This document shows, one piece after another, positions 9,076-18,827 of a DNA stretch of 58,627 nt (the first letter of the stretch is position 1; the number at the start of each line of letters is the position of its first letter). The stretch is taken from positions 1-58,627 of the forward strand of contig JAACFO010000011.1 in NCBI GenBank assembly GCA_009937425.1. The letters run 5' to 3'. The position numbers and the translations under genes are program-made. This stretch comes from Gammaproteobacteria bacterium. GTDB lineage: Bacteria; Pseudomonadota; Gammaproteobacteria; HK1. A model generated the notes under the pieces. It was given only the letters and a program-made list of their open reading frames with translations, did not search any database and was not told the DNA's origin.

Positions 9076-10053
9076 ATGCGACTGATTTTCGCCGGAACCC
9101 CCGAGTTCGCTGCCACCGTGCTGAGGGCCCTGCTGGCCCAGCCCCATCCGGTGGTGGCGGTGTATACCCAGCCCGACCGCCCGGCGGGCCGCGGCCGCCG
9201 GACCAGCGCAAGCCCGGTAAAGCAGCTGGCCCTGAGCCACGGGATCCCCGTGGAGCAGCCCCGTAGCCTGCGCGAGGGCGACAGCCAGCAAGCCCTCGCC
9301 GCTTACCACGGGGATGTGATGATAGTGGCCGCCTACGGATTGCTGTTGCCTGAAACGGTATTGCGCAGTCCGCGCCTTGGCTGCATCAACGTGCATGCCT
9401 CGTTGTTACCGCGCTGGCGGGGGGCGGCACCGATTCAACACGCGATTCTGGCCGGCGATACCGAAACAGGGATTTCCATCATGCAGATGGACGCCGGCCT
9501 CGACACCGGCCCGGTGCTGCGCCGTGCCGTCTGTGCCATCGGCGACGACGATACAGGCGCCAGTCTGGATGCCCGCCTGGCGGATCTGGGCGCCGCCACC
9601 ATGGTCGAGACCCTGGCGGATCTGGCAACACCAGCCGCGGCACCCATGCACGCCGAGGCCCAGGACGAAACCCTGGCAACCTATGCCGGGCGCATTGCCA
9701 AGACCGACGGCCTGCTCGACTGGTCGCGGCCCGCCGAGGTTCTGGAAAGGCAGGTGCGTGCCTTCAATCCATGGCCGGTGGCCTTTGCCATTTTACCGCC
9801 CGGGCGATCACCCGCCGATGGCGCCGGGGGACGACTGCGCATCTGGAATGCGCGGGTCCTGGCATACGCCGGCGGGGCGTCTCCGGGAACCGTGCTGGCA
9901 AGCGGCGCGTCGGGAATCGACGTGGCCACAGGGCGCGGCGCGCTGCGCATTCTGACCCTGCAGGCGGCGGGTAAGAAATCCATGAGCAGCGGCGACTACC
10001 TCAATGCCCATGCATTGGCGGCGGGCACCGTTTTCGAGGGCGCCGGCGCCTGA
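9076..10053 (+). CDS. fmt: Methionyl-tRNA formyltransferase
   Basis: The product formylates initiator Met-tRNA using 10-formyl-tetrahydrofolate. From ATG 9076 the protein is 325 residues and opens MRLIFAGTPEFAATVLRALL, as the family does. Catalytic residues are in place: Asn105 and His107 in NVHASLLPRWRGAAP, and Asp143 in GLDTGP. The C-terminal tRNA-binding domain follows from about 210. An in-frame extension back to 8920 overlaps def and has no family similarity, so it is rejected. The AAAGGGA just before the ATG is unusually close for a ribosome site, so initiation may be coupled to def, which ends 38 bases upstream. Confidence 0.96.
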   Translation: MRLIFAGTPEFAATVLRALLAQPHPVVAVYTQPDRPAGRGRRTSASPVKQLALSHGIPVEQPRSLREGDSQQALAAYHGDVMIVAAYGLLLPETVLRSPRLGCINVHASLLPRWRGAAPIQHAILAGDTETGISIMQMDAGLDTGPVLRRAVCAIGDDDTGASLDARLADLGAATMVETLADLATPAAAPMHAEAQDETLATYAGRIAKTDGLLDWSRPAEVLERQVRAFNPWPVAFAILPPGRSPADGAGGRLRIWNARVLAYAGGASPGTVLASGASGIDVATGRGALRILTLQAAGKKSMSSGDYLNAHALAAGTVFEGAGA

Positions 10054-10070
10054 AGCGCAGGCGGGAAGAC

Positions 10071-11402
10071 ATGCACCATCCGGCCCCATCACCCGCCAGG
10101 GACACCGATCCACGGGAGGTCGCCGTCGCGGTAGTAGCGGCCATGCTGGGCCAGGGCCGCTCCCTCACGGCCTGCCTGGATGAGCACGCGGTGCGGCTCG
10201 ATGCGGGCAGGGACAAAGCTTTTGCCGCTGAGCTCTGCTACGGCGTGGCGCGCTGGCTGGTGCGACTGCAGGCCTGCCTGGACATGCTGGTGGAAAAACC
10301 CTTGCGGGAGAAAGACCTGTTGGTGCGGGTGGTACTTCTTCTGGGGCTCTATCAACTGATGTATACGCGGGTCGCGGAGCACGCCGCCGTGGCCGAAAGC
10401 GTGTCCCTGGTGCGCCGTGTCGGCAAGCACTGGGCAGCGGGACTGGTCAATGGCGTACTGCGTAATTTTCAGCGCCGGCGCCGGCAGCTGAGCGCCGATC
10501 TGGACGCCAGTGAGGAGGGCCGTTACGCCCACCCGGGTTGGCTGGTGAATGCTACCAGGGAAGCCTGGCGTGGCGATTGGCAACAAGTACTCGACAACAA
10601 CAATGAACGCCCGCCCCTGAGCCTGCGTGTCAACGCGCGCCTGGGCTCCCGAGATGCGTACCTGGCGGAATTGTCCGCCAACAACATCACGGCCAGTCCC
10701 ATCAACCACACCGGCCATGGCCTCAGGCTGCACGAGGCAAGAGACGTGGAGAGCATACCGGGCTTCGGCGACGGAATGGTGTCGGTTCAGGACGGCGCCG
10801 CGCAACTGGCCGCCGGCCTGCTCGAGCTGCGCCCGGGAATGCGCGTGCTGGATGCCTGCGCGGCCCCCGGTGGCAAGAGCGCCCATATTCTGGAGCAACA
10901 ACCGGCGCTCGGTGAGCTGGTGGCCATGGATCGCGACAAGCATCGATTGCAGCGCGTACAGCAGAATCTGCAACGACTGGATCTGCAGGCAACCGTGTTG
11001 TGTGCCGACGCCGGCGAACCGGGCGAGTGGTGGAACGGCGAACCATTCCATCGCATCCTGGTTGATGCCCCGTGCAGCGGCCTGGGCGTCATCCGCCGGC
11101 ACCCCGATATCAAATTGCACCGCCGCCCGGGGGACGTCAGCGAACTGGCCTCCACGCAAACCCGGTTGCTCGCGGCGCTGTGGCCCCTGTTGGCCCCCCG
11201 GGGAGTGCTGTTGTACGCTACTTGCTCATACCTGCCGCGGGAGAACGACCACGTGCTGGCCGACTTTCTCGCGAAACACCCGAATGCCTGTGGCGATCTC
11301 ATGCCATACGCATGGGGTCGAGCCACCGAACACGGACGGCAGGTGCTTCCGGGCGAGGACACGATGGATGGTTTCTACTATGCATTGCTTGGCAAGCGTT
11401 GA
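10071..11402 (+). CDS. rsmB: 16S rRNA m5C967 methyltransferase
   Basis: The 443-residue protein has an N-terminal NusB-like RNA-binding domain (about 1-140) and a C-terminal SAM-dependent methyltransferase. The SAM loop is DACAAPGGKSAHILE. Two catalytic cysteines are visible, one in DAPCSGLGVIRRHPDI and one in YATCSYLPRENDHVL, as expected for RNA m5C enzymes. It follows fmt by 17 bases in the conserved def-fmt-rsmB order (the sun gene). Its end overlaps the next gene by 23 bases. Confidence 0.96.
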   Translation: MHHPAPSPARDTDPREVAVAVVAAMLGQGRSLTACLDEHAVRLDAGRDKAFAAELCYGVARWLVRLQACLDMLVEKPLREKDLLVRVVLLLGLYQLMYTRVAEHAAVAESVSLVRRVGKHWAAGLVNGVLRNFQRRRRQLSADLDASEEGRYAHPGWLVNATREAWRGDWQQVLDNNNERPPLSLRVNARLGSRDAYLAELSANNITASPINHTGHGLRLHEARDVESIPGFGDGMVSVQDGAAQLAAGLLELRPGMRVLDACAAPGGKSAHILEQQPALGELVAMDRDKHRLQRVQQNLQRLDLQATVLCADAGEPGEWWNGEPFHRILVDAPCSGLGVIRRHPDIKLHRRPGDVSELASTQTRLLAALWPLLAPRGVLLYATCSYLPRENDHVLADFLAKHPNACGDLMPYAWGRATEHGRQVLPGEDTMDGFYYALLGKR

Positions 11403-12006
11403 GCGATTTCGTGTCCGCGCATGGCCGGTCGTGTGGCTGGCCGTGTGCTCGCTATTGCTCGTAATTACCGAGCCGAGCACTTCCGCCCCGGATGAGATCG
11501 AGGCGGGCTTCGATATTCGCAACGCGAGAACCGAGCTCGTGGACGGTGTTTATCTCCTCGACGCGGACATCAGCTTCGTGTTCAGCGACGAGGCCCTGGA
11601 AGCCATCGAGAACGGTGTTCCCGTCACCATCATTCTCGAGATGGATGTGCTGCGCGAACGAGGACTCATCTGGGACAACCTGTGGTGGGATAAGCAGGTG
11701 GCGCATCTGGAGGCAAGACTGCGTATCGAAACCCGGCCTCTCAGCAACACCTACCTGGTCAGGAATGTAAACTCCGGCGAAACGCAGATTTTCGGATCTT
11801 TCAGTGAACTCCTCGTGGGACTGGGCAAGATCCGCAAGTTTCCACTGCTTGACGCGCATTTGATCGGCAGCGAAGGCCGCCACTATCTGCGCCTGCGCGC
11901 GCTGCTGGACATCGAGTCCCTACCCTCTCCCATGCGTCCCCTGGCATATCTCAGCTCTCTGTGGCGTCTTCAGAGTGACTGGTACGAATGGCCGCTCGCA
12001 CCGTGA
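11380..12006 (+). CDS. DUF4390 exported protein
   Basis: The protein is about 208 residues with an N-terminal signal-like segment (RAWPVVWLAVCSLLLVITEP). The body carries the DUF4390 pattern: DGVYLLDADISFVFSDEALE, then NGVPVTIILEMDVLRERG and a late LRLRALLDIESLPSPMRP. ATG 11380 lies inside rsmB; TTG 11389 is an alternative start. The family is regularly found between rsmB and ntrY in gammaproteobacteria, and this copy overlaps ntrY by 19 bases. That tight linkage suggests a periplasmic partner of the NtrY sensor, but its function is unknown. Confidence 0.85.
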   Translation: MHCLASVERFRVRAWPVVWLAVCSLLLVITEPSTSAPDEIEAGFDIRNARTELVDGVYLLDADISFVFSDEALEAIENGVPVTIILEMDVLRERGLIWDNLWWDKQVAHLEARLRIETRPLSNTYLVRNVNSGETQIFGSFSELLVGLGKIRKFPLLDAHLIGSEGRHYLRLRALLDIESLPSPMRPLAYLSSLWRLQSDWYEWPLAP

Positions 12007-14219
12007 AACGCTTCATCACAGGCATCGGCCCGATTCTCGCCTTCGTATTACTGCTGCTCGTCTCGCTGGTGTTGATGAGTAATGCGACCCAGGGGTCGGC
12101 GCGCTTCGGACAGTTGTATTCGGTGCTGCTGGTCATCAACGCCCTGGGACTGATCGCTCTGGCGGGACTGATCGTCTGGAACCTGTATACCTTGCTGCGC
12201 CAGGTGCGCCAGGACCGGGCCGGCGCCAGACTGACTGTGCGCATGGTCGCGGTGTTCGTCATTCTGTCGGTCACGCCGGTGCTGGTTGTTTACTACTTCT
12301 CACTACAGTTTTTGCACAGGGGCATCGACAGCTGGTTCGACGTGCGTATCGAGCGGGCTTTGGACGACGCCCTCGAACTCAGCCGCACCGCTCTCGGTGT
12401 ACGCATGAGAGAGTTCTTGAGCCACACAGAAGTCGTGGCCGGCGATCTCGTGGATGTTGCCGACGATCGGATTGCCATGAGCCTGGACGACAATCGTCGA
12501 CTGAGCGGTGCCTCGGAGTTCACGTTGATAGGTGCCAATGGGCATATCATCGCCTCGAGCAGCCGCGATCCGACCGCGATCGTTCCCAACCGGCCCAGCG
12601 ATGCCATCCTCGTGCAGTTGCGCCAATCAGGCAACTACATCGGACTCGACCCCATCGGTGGTGCGGGGCTTCACGTTCGCGTAGTCGTGCGCCTTCCGGA
12701 GAACCTGCCCACCGCGGAGCCGCGCATCCTGCAAGCGCTTTATCCGGTCGCCGAGCGAACCAGCGCCCTCGCCGATACGGTCCAGTCTACTTACGCAAAA
12801 TACCGGGAACTCGCCTACCTCAGAAAACCCTTGAAAACCAGCTTCACGCTGACCCTGTCGCTGGTGCTTCTTGTGAGTCTGTTCGCGGCGGTCTGGGCTG
12901 CTTTCTACTCTGCGCGGCGTATGGTGGCGCCGCTGCGCGATCTGGCCGAGGGAACCCGGGCGGTCGCCGACGGTGATTACGAGACACAATTGCCGGAGTC
13001 CGGTGAGGATGAAGTTGGCTTTCTGGTGGAATCCTTCAACGATATGACGCGCCGCCTTGCCCGGGCCAGGGACGAGACTCGCCGTAGCCAACAACAAGTA
13101 GAAGACCAACGGCGTTATTTGGAAACCGTGCTGTCGCAACTGTCCACGGGGGTGCTGACTCTGGACGAAAGCGCACAACTGTTCACCAGCAACACGGCGG
13201 CGAGTCAGATTCTGTGTGTACCGCTGAGCGACGAGATGGGAAAGACGCTGGAGGAAATCAGCGGGGAACATCCTCACCTGCAGCCCCTCGAGCACGCCCT
13301 GCAGGCGCGCGTCGCGAACACCGATCCTCTGAGCGCGAGCAGCGATGAGTGGCGCGAGGAAGTTACTCTTATCGGCCCGAGTGGACGCCAGATCCTGATG
13401 TGCAGCAGCACGCCATTGTCGGCTTCCGGTGGCTTCTTTGCCGGCCACGTTATCGTCTTCGATGACGTTACCGATTTGATTCAGGCGCAACGGAATGCTG
13501 CCTGGAGTGAGGTGGCCAGACGCCTGGCCCACGAGATCAAGAATCCGCTCACGCCCATTCAGCTATCCGCGGAACGCTTGCGCCACAAGTATCTCGGCAA
13601 GATGCCGGCCGACGACAGCGACGCACTGGACCGTTTGACCCGCACCATCGTCCAGCAGGTGGAGGCCATGAAAGCCATGGTCAACGCATTCTCCGATTAT
13701 GCCCGTGCACCACAAATAAAATTGCGCGATGTCGACGTGAATGAACTGGTGACTGACGTGGTGGAGCTCTACAGAGCCAGCAACAGCGAAAGCGTCATCG
13801 AGACGGCACTCGCGGATGATTTGCCGCTGCTCGAGGCGGACGCCGATCGACTCCGTCAGATCCTGCACAATCTCGTCAAGAACGCCCTCGAGGCGGGTCC
13901 ATCCGATGGCGCCACTCGAATTCTCATCGAAACGCTGCTTGTAAAGGACTCGTCGCGGGATCTGATCGAAATCAGAACCCACGACTTCGGCCGTGGTCTA
14001 CCGGAAGACATGGCCGAGGACATCTTCGACCCCCATGTCACGACCAAGACGAAGGGCAGTGGACTCGGTCTCGCCATCGTCAAGAAAATCGTCGAAGAAC
14101 ACGGTGGCGTCGTCTGGGCCGAGAATCAGGCCCGGGGCGGCGCCAGCATCATCATGCAGTTCCCGGTGGTGTCCGGCGACTCCCGGCCCACACCCTTGGC
14201 CCACACACAGGCGGTCTAA
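11988..14219 (+). CDS. ntrY: NtrY-type sensor histidine kinase
   Basis: The 743-residue membrane kinase has two N-terminal hydrophobic segments (about 10-33 and 42-60), a third near 80-100, and a periplasmic stretch. A further membrane span at about 285-305 is followed by a HAMP domain (SARRMVAPLRDLAEGTRAVADG), then a PAS region at about 370-490. The phospho-acceptor H-box is ARRLAHEIKNPLTPIQLSAE, and the ATPase domain shows LHNLVKNALEAG (N box) and GSGLGLAIVKKIVEEHGG (G2 box). NtrYX systems respond to nitrogen, redox or envelope cues depending on species. The ntrX partner starts 4 bases after the stop codon. Confidence 0.95.
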   Translation: MAARTVKRFITGIGPILAFVLLLLVSLVLMSNATQGSARFGQLYSVLLVINALGLIALAGLIVWNLYTLLRQVRQDRAGARLTVRMVAVFVILSVTPVLVVYYFSLQFLHRGIDSWFDVRIERALDDALELSRTALGVRMREFLSHTEVVAGDLVDVADDRIAMSLDDNRRLSGASEFTLIGANGHIIASSSRDPTAIVPNRPSDAILVQLRQSGNYIGLDPIGGAGLHVRVVVRLPENLPTAEPRILQALYPVAERTSALADTVQSTYAKYRELAYLRKPLKTSFTLTLSLVLLVSLFAAVWAAFYSARRMVAPLRDLAEGTRAVADGDYETQLPESGEDEVGFLVESFNDMTRRLARARDETRRSQQQVEDQRRYLETVLSQLSTGVLTLDESAQLFTSNTAASQILCVPLSDEMGKTLEEISGEHPHLQPLEHALQARVANTDPLSASSDEWREEVTLIGPSGRQILMCSSTPLSASGGFFAGHVIVFDDVTDLIQAQRNAAWSEVARRLAHEIKNPLTPIQLSAERLRHKYLGKMPADDSDALDRLTRTIVQQVEAMKAMVNAFSDYARAPQIKLRDVDVNELVTDVVELYRASNSESVIETALADDLPLLEADADRLRQILHNLVKNALEAGPSDGATRILIETLLVKDSSRDLIEIRTHDFGRGLPEDMAEDIFDPHVTTKTKGSGLGLAIVKKIVEEHGGVVWAENQARGGASIIMQFPVVSGDSRPTPLAHTQAV

Positions 14220-14223
14220 ACGA

Positions 14224-15597
14224 ATGAGCGACGCGTATATTTTGATCGTCGACGACGAGCCCGACATCTGTGCCTTGGTAAAGGAAATCCTCGAGGACGA
14301 AGGTTACGAGGTCAGCGCGACGGAGAACGCCGAGCAGGCCCGCGAAGCGCGCCGCGCGAGACGCCCCGATCTGATACTCCTCGATATCTGGATGCCCGAC
14401 ACCGACGGCATTTCGCTTCTCAAGGAATGGGCGAGCAATTCCACTCTGGACACCCCTGTGATCATGATGTCCGGGCACGGCACGGTGGAAACGGCCGTCG
14501 AAGCGACGCGCTTGGGGGCCTACGACTTTCTGGAAAAACCCTTGTCCATGGCGAAGCTGTTGGTGACGATCAAGAACGCTCTGGAGATCGCGCAACTCAA
14601 GCAGGAGAACATCGGCTTGCGGCGCGAATCAGGTGCAATCACCGAACCAATCGGACGAAGTCCGGCCATGCAGAATTTGCGGGAGCAAGTCAAACGCATC
14701 GCCCAGCACGATACTTCCGTGCTGCTAACCGGTGAATCCGGCAGCGGCAAAGAAGTTTATGCCCGCTACCTGCATCAATCGAGCAGCCGGCGCAGCGGTC
14801 CCTTCGTGAGAGTACCCATAGCAGGGCTCACCAGCAGCAACTCCGCGGCGGAGTTGTTCGGCGCTGAAGATGGTGAGCAGCTGCACTTCGGTTCGATGGA
14901 GCAGGCCAACGGTGGCACCTTGTTTCTGGAGGACATTATCGACATGGACCTCGGCGTCCAGGCACGCCTGCTGAGCGCCCTCCAGCACCAGTCCTTCATG
15001 CGCGTCGATGGTGTTGCCCCGGTCAGCGTCAACATACGTATCATTGCGGCCACCAGCCACGACCCGGCCCGGGCGGTCGAGGACGGTACACTTCGCGAGG
15101 ATTTGTACTATCACCTCAATGTCGTACCGCTGGAGATACCGCCTCTTCGTTCTCATCGTGACGACATTCCCGAACTGCTCAACTACTATATCGATCAGTT
15201 CGCCGCCACCGAGGGATTGCCCTACCGGCGTTTTACAGTGGGCGCGCAAAATCGCCTGCGCAACTACTCTTGGCCTGGTAACATTCGCGAGCTCAAGAAT
15301 GTCGTACATCGCCTCCTCATCCTTGGCAGCGGCGCGGACATCGATCAGGACGAGATCGAATTATCGCTGGGAGAGATACGTGACGAACGCGATCGCGTCA
15401 CTCCCGCAGGGTTCGATCTGCCGCTCAAGGAAGCTCGTGAACAGTACGAACGCAGCTATCTGGAACACCAACTTCGGGAAACCGGCGGCAGCATGAGCAA
15501 GGTCGCGCAACGCGTCGGCCTGGAACGTACGCATCTCTACCGAAAAATTCGTGCACTGGGAATCGACCCGAAGCGTGTAACAGCAGCTACGGATTAG
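14224..15597 (+). CDS. ntrX: NtrX-type response regulator lacking the GAFTGA loop
   Basis: The 457-residue regulator has a receiver domain (DDEPD at about 10-14, phospho-Asp in LLDIWMPD, conserved Lys in DFLEKP), an AAA+ domain with Walker [12 protein letters not shown] and Walker B-like [13 protein letters not shown], and a C-terminal Fis-type helix-turn-helix ([20 protein letters not shown]). In typical sigma-54 activators ELFGHEKGAFTGA follows Walker A. Here the same place reads [20 protein letters not shown], so the sigma-54 contact loop is missing. The protein may therefore bind DNA and act on sigma-70 promoters, or repress. ATG 14224 directly follows ntrY; a frame from 13993 inside ntrY is rejected. 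Confidence 0.94.
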   Translation: MSDAYILIVDDEPDICALVKEILEDEGYEVSATENAEQAREARRARRPDLILLDIWMPDTDGISLLKEWASNSTLDTPVIMMSGHGTVETAVEATRLGAYDFLEKPLSMAKLLVTIKNALEIAQLKQENIGLRRESGAITEPIGRSPAMQNLREQVKRIAQHDTSVLLTGESGSGKEVYARYLHQSSSRRSGPFVRVPIAGLTSSNSAAELFGAEDGEQLHFGSMEQANGGTLFLEDIIDMDLGVQARLLSALQHQSFMRVDGVAPVSVNIRIIAATSHDPARAVEDGTLREDLYYHLNVVPLEIPPLRSHRDDIPELLNYYIDQFAATEGLPYRRFTVGAQNRLRNYSWPGNIRELKNVVHRLLILGSGADIDQDEIELSLGEIRDERDRVTPAGFDLPLKEAREQYERSYLEHQLRETGGSMSKVAQRVGLERTHLYRKIRALGIDPKRVTAATD

Positions 15598-15631
15598 CAC
15601 GTGGGGTAGAATCCCGCACTGCCAGTCAAAC

Positions 15632-17005
15632 ATGAAAATAATAATTCTAGGTGCGAGCCAGGTGGGCATGTCGGTTGCTGAAGTCCTGGCCAGCGAGGCG
15701 AACGACATCACTATCGTCGATCGCGACGCCGCACAGCTCAGAGCCCTGCAAGATCATCTGGACATCCGCACGGTGCACGGGCATGCGTCACATCCCGAGG
15801 TGCTGCAGAAGGCCGGCGCCGAGGACGCCGACTTGATTCTCGCGGTTACCAACAGTGACGAGACCAACATGATCGCCTGCCAGGTGGCCTACACGCTGTT
15901 TCATACGCCCACCAAGATTGCCCGGGTACGAGCGGTGGAGTATCTCAATTACGCCCAGCTGTTCTGTCAGGAGGCGCTGCCCGTCGACGTCCTGATCAGC
16001 CCTGAGCAACTTGTTACCGACTCCATTCAACGACTGATCGAGACGCCCGGGGCCTTGCAGGTTCTGGACTTTGCCGACGGCCGGGTACGCTTGGTCGCGC
16101 TCAAGGCATTCTATGGCGGTCCACTCGTGGGGCACGCTCTTCGCGAAATGCCGCAACGCATGCCAGGGATCGACACCCGCGTTGCGGCTGTGTTTCGCCA
16201 CGGCCGGGCCATCGTGCCGGAAGGTGATACGGTAATCGAGGCGGACGACGAGGTGTTCTTCATCGCTGCAGCCGAACACATCTACGATGTCATGGGCGAG
16301 TTGCGCAAACTCGACAAGCCGGTTCGACGCGTTATTCTTGCCGGCGGCGGTAACATCGGAAGGCGCCTGGCCAAAGGCCTCGAAAGCAATTACAACGTCA
16401 AGCTTATCGAGCACAGCATCGAAGGTGCCCGTGCCTTATCGGAAGCACTCGACAATACTATCGTGTTGCAAGGAGACGCTGCCGATGAGGATCTTCTTCG
16501 TGAGGAGAATATCGACACCACAGATGTGTTCTGCGCCGTAACCAATGATGATCAGATCAACATTCTTTCGGCCATGCTGGCCAAGCGCATGGGAGCCCGC
16601 AAGGTAATGTCGCTGATCAACCGCAGCGCTTATGTTGATCTGGTGCAAAGCGGCATCATCGATATTGCCATATCGCCCCAGCAAACAACTATCAGCAGTC
16701 TGCTTGCCCACGTTCGGCGGGGGGATGTGGTGGTAGCGCATTCGCTGCGCCGCGGCGCGGCCGAGGCCATTGAAGCTGTCGCCCATGGGGACAGCCGGAC
16801 TTCGAAGGTGGTCGGGCGCACCGTCGAGCAGATCAAGCTGCCGCCCGGCACGACCATCGATGCCGTGGTGCGCGGTAAAGAGGTCATCATTGCCCATCAC
16901 GACACGCGCATCGAAGCAGACGATCACGTCATCTTGTTTCTAATAGACAAGAAACACGTCACCGATGTCGAGAAAGTCTTTCAGGTGGGTGTCACCTTCC
17001 TTTAG
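15632..17005 (+). CDS. trkA: Trk potassium uptake regulatory subunit TrkA
   Basis: The cytoplasmic NAD-binding ring protein gates the TrkH channel. The 457 residues form two tandem RCK units: each has a Rossmann glycine motif, [13 protein letters not shown] (about 7-19) and [14 protein letters not shown] (about 236-249), followed by a TrkA-C domain (second at about 370-455). A -10-like TAGAAT at 15607-15612 lies 20 bases before the ATG, so it may have its own promoter within the ntrX-trkA gap. trkH follows after 32 bases, giving a complete uptake pair. Confidence 0.97.
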   Translation: MKIIILGASQVGMSVAEVLASEANDITIVDRDAAQLRALQDHLDIRTVHGHASHPEVLQKAGAEDADLILAVTNSDETNMIACQVAYTLFHTPTKIARVRAVEYLNYAQLFCQEALPVDVLISPEQLVTDSIQRLIETPGALQVLDFADGRVRLVALKAFYGGPLVGHALREMPQRMPGIDTRVAAVFRHGRAIVPEGDTVIEADDEVFFIAAAEHIYDVMGELRKLDKPVRRVILAGGGNIGRRLAKGLESNYNVKLIEHSIEGARALSEALDNTIVLQGDAADEDLLREENIDTTDVFCAVTNDDQINILSAMLAKRMGARKVMSLINRSAYVDLVQSGIIDIAISPQQTTISSLLAHVRRGDVVVAHSLRRGAAEAIEAVAHGDSRTSKVVGRTVEQIKLPPGTTIDAVVRGKEVIIAHHDTRIEADDHVILFLIDKKHVTDVEKVFQVGVTFL

Positions 17006-17037
17006 CCGCAGTGTAGCCACGCCGGAACCATCGATTC

Positions 17038-18489
17038 GTGCAACTGTTCGTTGTCCAACGCATTCTCGGACTGTTACTCAGCCTGTTCAGCATCAGTATG
17101 CTGCCGCCGATGCTGGTTTCGTGGTGGTACGACGACGGGGCGTTGAATGCCTTTTTCGGAGCCTTTTTCCTCATTGTGGTAGCGGGAATCGTGCTGTGGC
17201 TACCGGTGCGGCACCACCAGCGTGAGCTTCGCTTGCGCGACGGCTTCATCGTCGTCGTGATGTTCTGGGTCGCGCTGGGACTGTGCGGCAGTATTCCATT
17301 GCTGCTCGCGAACACTCCGGACATGTCGGTGACCGACGCAGTGTTCGAGTCGGTATCCGGACTCACCACCACCGGTGCGACGGTTATCGAGGGCATCGAC
17401 CTGCTGCCGCGTTCCATCCTCTTTTACCGCCAACAGCTTCAATGGCTTGGTGGAATGGGAATCATCGTGCTGGCGGTGGCCATTCTGCCGATGCTCGGCG
17501 TAGGTGGGATGCAACTGTACCGGGCCGAAACACCGGGCCCCATGAAGGACAATAAACTGACACCGAGAATTACCGAGACCGCGAAAGCCCTCTGGTACAT
17601 CTATCTGGGCCTGACGATTCTCTGCGCGGGCGCCTACTGGTTCGCGGGAATGACGCCCTTCGATGCCGTCACCCACAGCTTCTCGACCATCGCCATAGGT
17701 GGCTTCTCGACCCATGATGCGAGTCTCGGCTATTTCAATAACCCCCTGGTCGAGGCCGTCGCTGTGGTTTTTATGACCATGGCGGGGATCAACTTTGCCA
17801 TTCACTTTCTCGCCTGGCGCTCACGCAGTCCGCGTCCGTACTTCGGTGATACGGAGCTCAAGACCTATATCGGCCTGCTGGTGTGCATATCCGCGGTCAC
17901 GAGCCTTTATCTGTTCTATTCAGGAGCCTTTCCGAGCTTCGCGAGCGCGGTCCGCTACGGCGTCTTTCAATCCGTATCCATCAGCACAACGACCGGCTTT
18001 ACCACCAGCGGCTATCACATCTGGCCGAGCTTTCTGCCCGTGATGCTGCTGTTCGCGAGCTTCGTAGGCGGTTGCGCCGGCTCCACCGGTGGTGGCTTGA
18101 AAGTCATCCGGGTGGTCTTGCTTTTCAAACAGGGCAAACGCGAAATTACCCGCTTGATCCACCCCAGCGCCCAGGTACCCATCAAGGTGAATGGCGCCAG
18201 CATGCCGAACAGGGTGGTGGACGCCGTATGGGGATTCTTCGCCACCTATGTGGCGGCCTTTTCCTTCATGCTGCTCGCGCTGCTTGCGCTGGGACTCGAT
18301 CAAGTGTCGGCCTTTTCCGCCGTCGCCGCCTGCATCAACAACCTCGGCCCCGGCCTGGGTTCCGTCGGCGCCAGCTACGCCGACCTCAGCGACGGCGCAA
18401 AGTGGATCCTGAGCCTGGCCATGCTCCTGGGCCGCCTGGAAATCTTCACCCTCCTGGTCATCCTGACCCCCGACTTCTGGCGCGGCTGA
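17038..18489 (+). CDS. trkH: Trk potassium uptake channel subunit TrkH
   Basis: The 483-residue integral membrane protein has about ten hydrophobic helices and the four selectivity-filter P-loops of the TrkH/KtrB family. These are seen as SVSGLTTTGATV (about 107-118), AIGGFSTHDAS (about 220), STTTGFTTSGY (about 319-329) and NNLGPGLGSVGA near the C-terminus. The start is GTG at 17038, with GGAA about 10 bases upstream. It pairs with trkA immediately upstream. The TGA stop is merged with a repeat copy (18489-18508). Confidence 0.96.
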   Translation: MQLFVVQRILGLLLSLFSISMLPPMLVSWWYDDGALNAFFGAFFLIVVAGIVLWLPVRHHQRELRLRDGFIVVVMFWVALGLCGSIPLLLANTPDMSVTDAVFESVSGLTTTGATVIEGIDLLPRSILFYRQQLQWLGGMGIIVLAVAILPMLGVGGMQLYRAETPGPMKDNKLTPRITETAKALWYIYLGLTILCAGAYWFAGMTPFDAVTHSFSTIAIGGFSTHDASLGYFNNPLVEAVAVVFMTMAGINFAIHFLAWRSRSPRPYFGDTELKTYIGLLVCISAVTSLYLFYSGAFPSFASAVRYGVFQSVSISTTTGFTTSGYHIWPSFLPVMLLFASFVGGCAGSTGGGLKVIRVVLLFKQGKREITRLIHPSAQVPIKVNGASMPNRVVDAVWGFFATYVAAFSFMLLALLALGLDQVSAFSAVAACINNLGPGLGSVGASYADLSDGAKWILSLAMLLGRLEIFTLLVILTPDFWRG

Positions 18490-18508
18490 TAAGTCAAGAG
18501 GTACCGGT
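18489..18508 (+). repeat. Partial copy (A) of a palindromic repeat family
   Basis: The 20 bases ATAAGTCAAGAGGTACCGGT are identical to positions 2-21 of the left arm of the perfect palindrome at 18823-18909. The copy begins on the last base of the trkH stop codon and occupies the short gap before the TPR gene. No inverted partner lies nearby, so it is a single half-arm, probably a remnant or source of the larger element. Confidence 0.85.
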
Positions 18509-18515
18509 AGCTCCC

Positions 18516-18827
18516 ATGAGTCTGGTCGAGAATCTCGAAGCCATGCTGGCCGCGGGCAGAGAGGATGCTTTGTTGCGCTTCAGTCTTGGTAGCGCCTACC
18601 TGAAGGATCAACCGGCACTGGCAGCCGAGCACCTTGCCCGGGCGGTGGAACTGAACCCCGAGTACTCGGCAGCGTGGAAGAATTACGCCAAGGCTCTGGC
18701 GGCCTCGGGACACGACGACAAAGCCAGAAAGGCCTACACCCTCGGCATCGCTGCAGCCAAGCGCAACGGAGACATCCAGGCGGCCAAGGAAATGACTGTA
18801 TTCCTACGAAGACTGGAACATCAATAA
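18516..18827 (+). CDS. Small tetratricopeptide-repeat protein
   Basis: The 103-residue protein from ATG 18516 holds about two TPR-like helical hairpins, with RFSLGSAYLKDQPALAAEHL and NPEYSAAWKNYAKALAASG as the recognisable repeat bodies. No signal peptide or catalytic motif is visible, so a protein-protein interaction role is likely. It follows trkH by 26 bases with a repeat copy between them. Its TAA stop (18825-18827) is formed by the left arm of the palindrome that follows, so the element appears to have defined or replaced the gene end. Confidence 0.82.
   Translation: MSLVENLEAMLAAGREDALLRFSLGSAYLKDQPALAAEHLARAVELNPEYSAAWKNYAKALAASGHDDKARKAYTLGIAAAKRNGDIQAAKEMTVFLRRLEHQ

Noticed and set aside
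10089-11159. Long minus-strand frame of 356 codons opposite rsmB.
   Set aside because: It is antisense to a clear rsmB, has no domain pattern, and such frames are common in GC-rich DNA.
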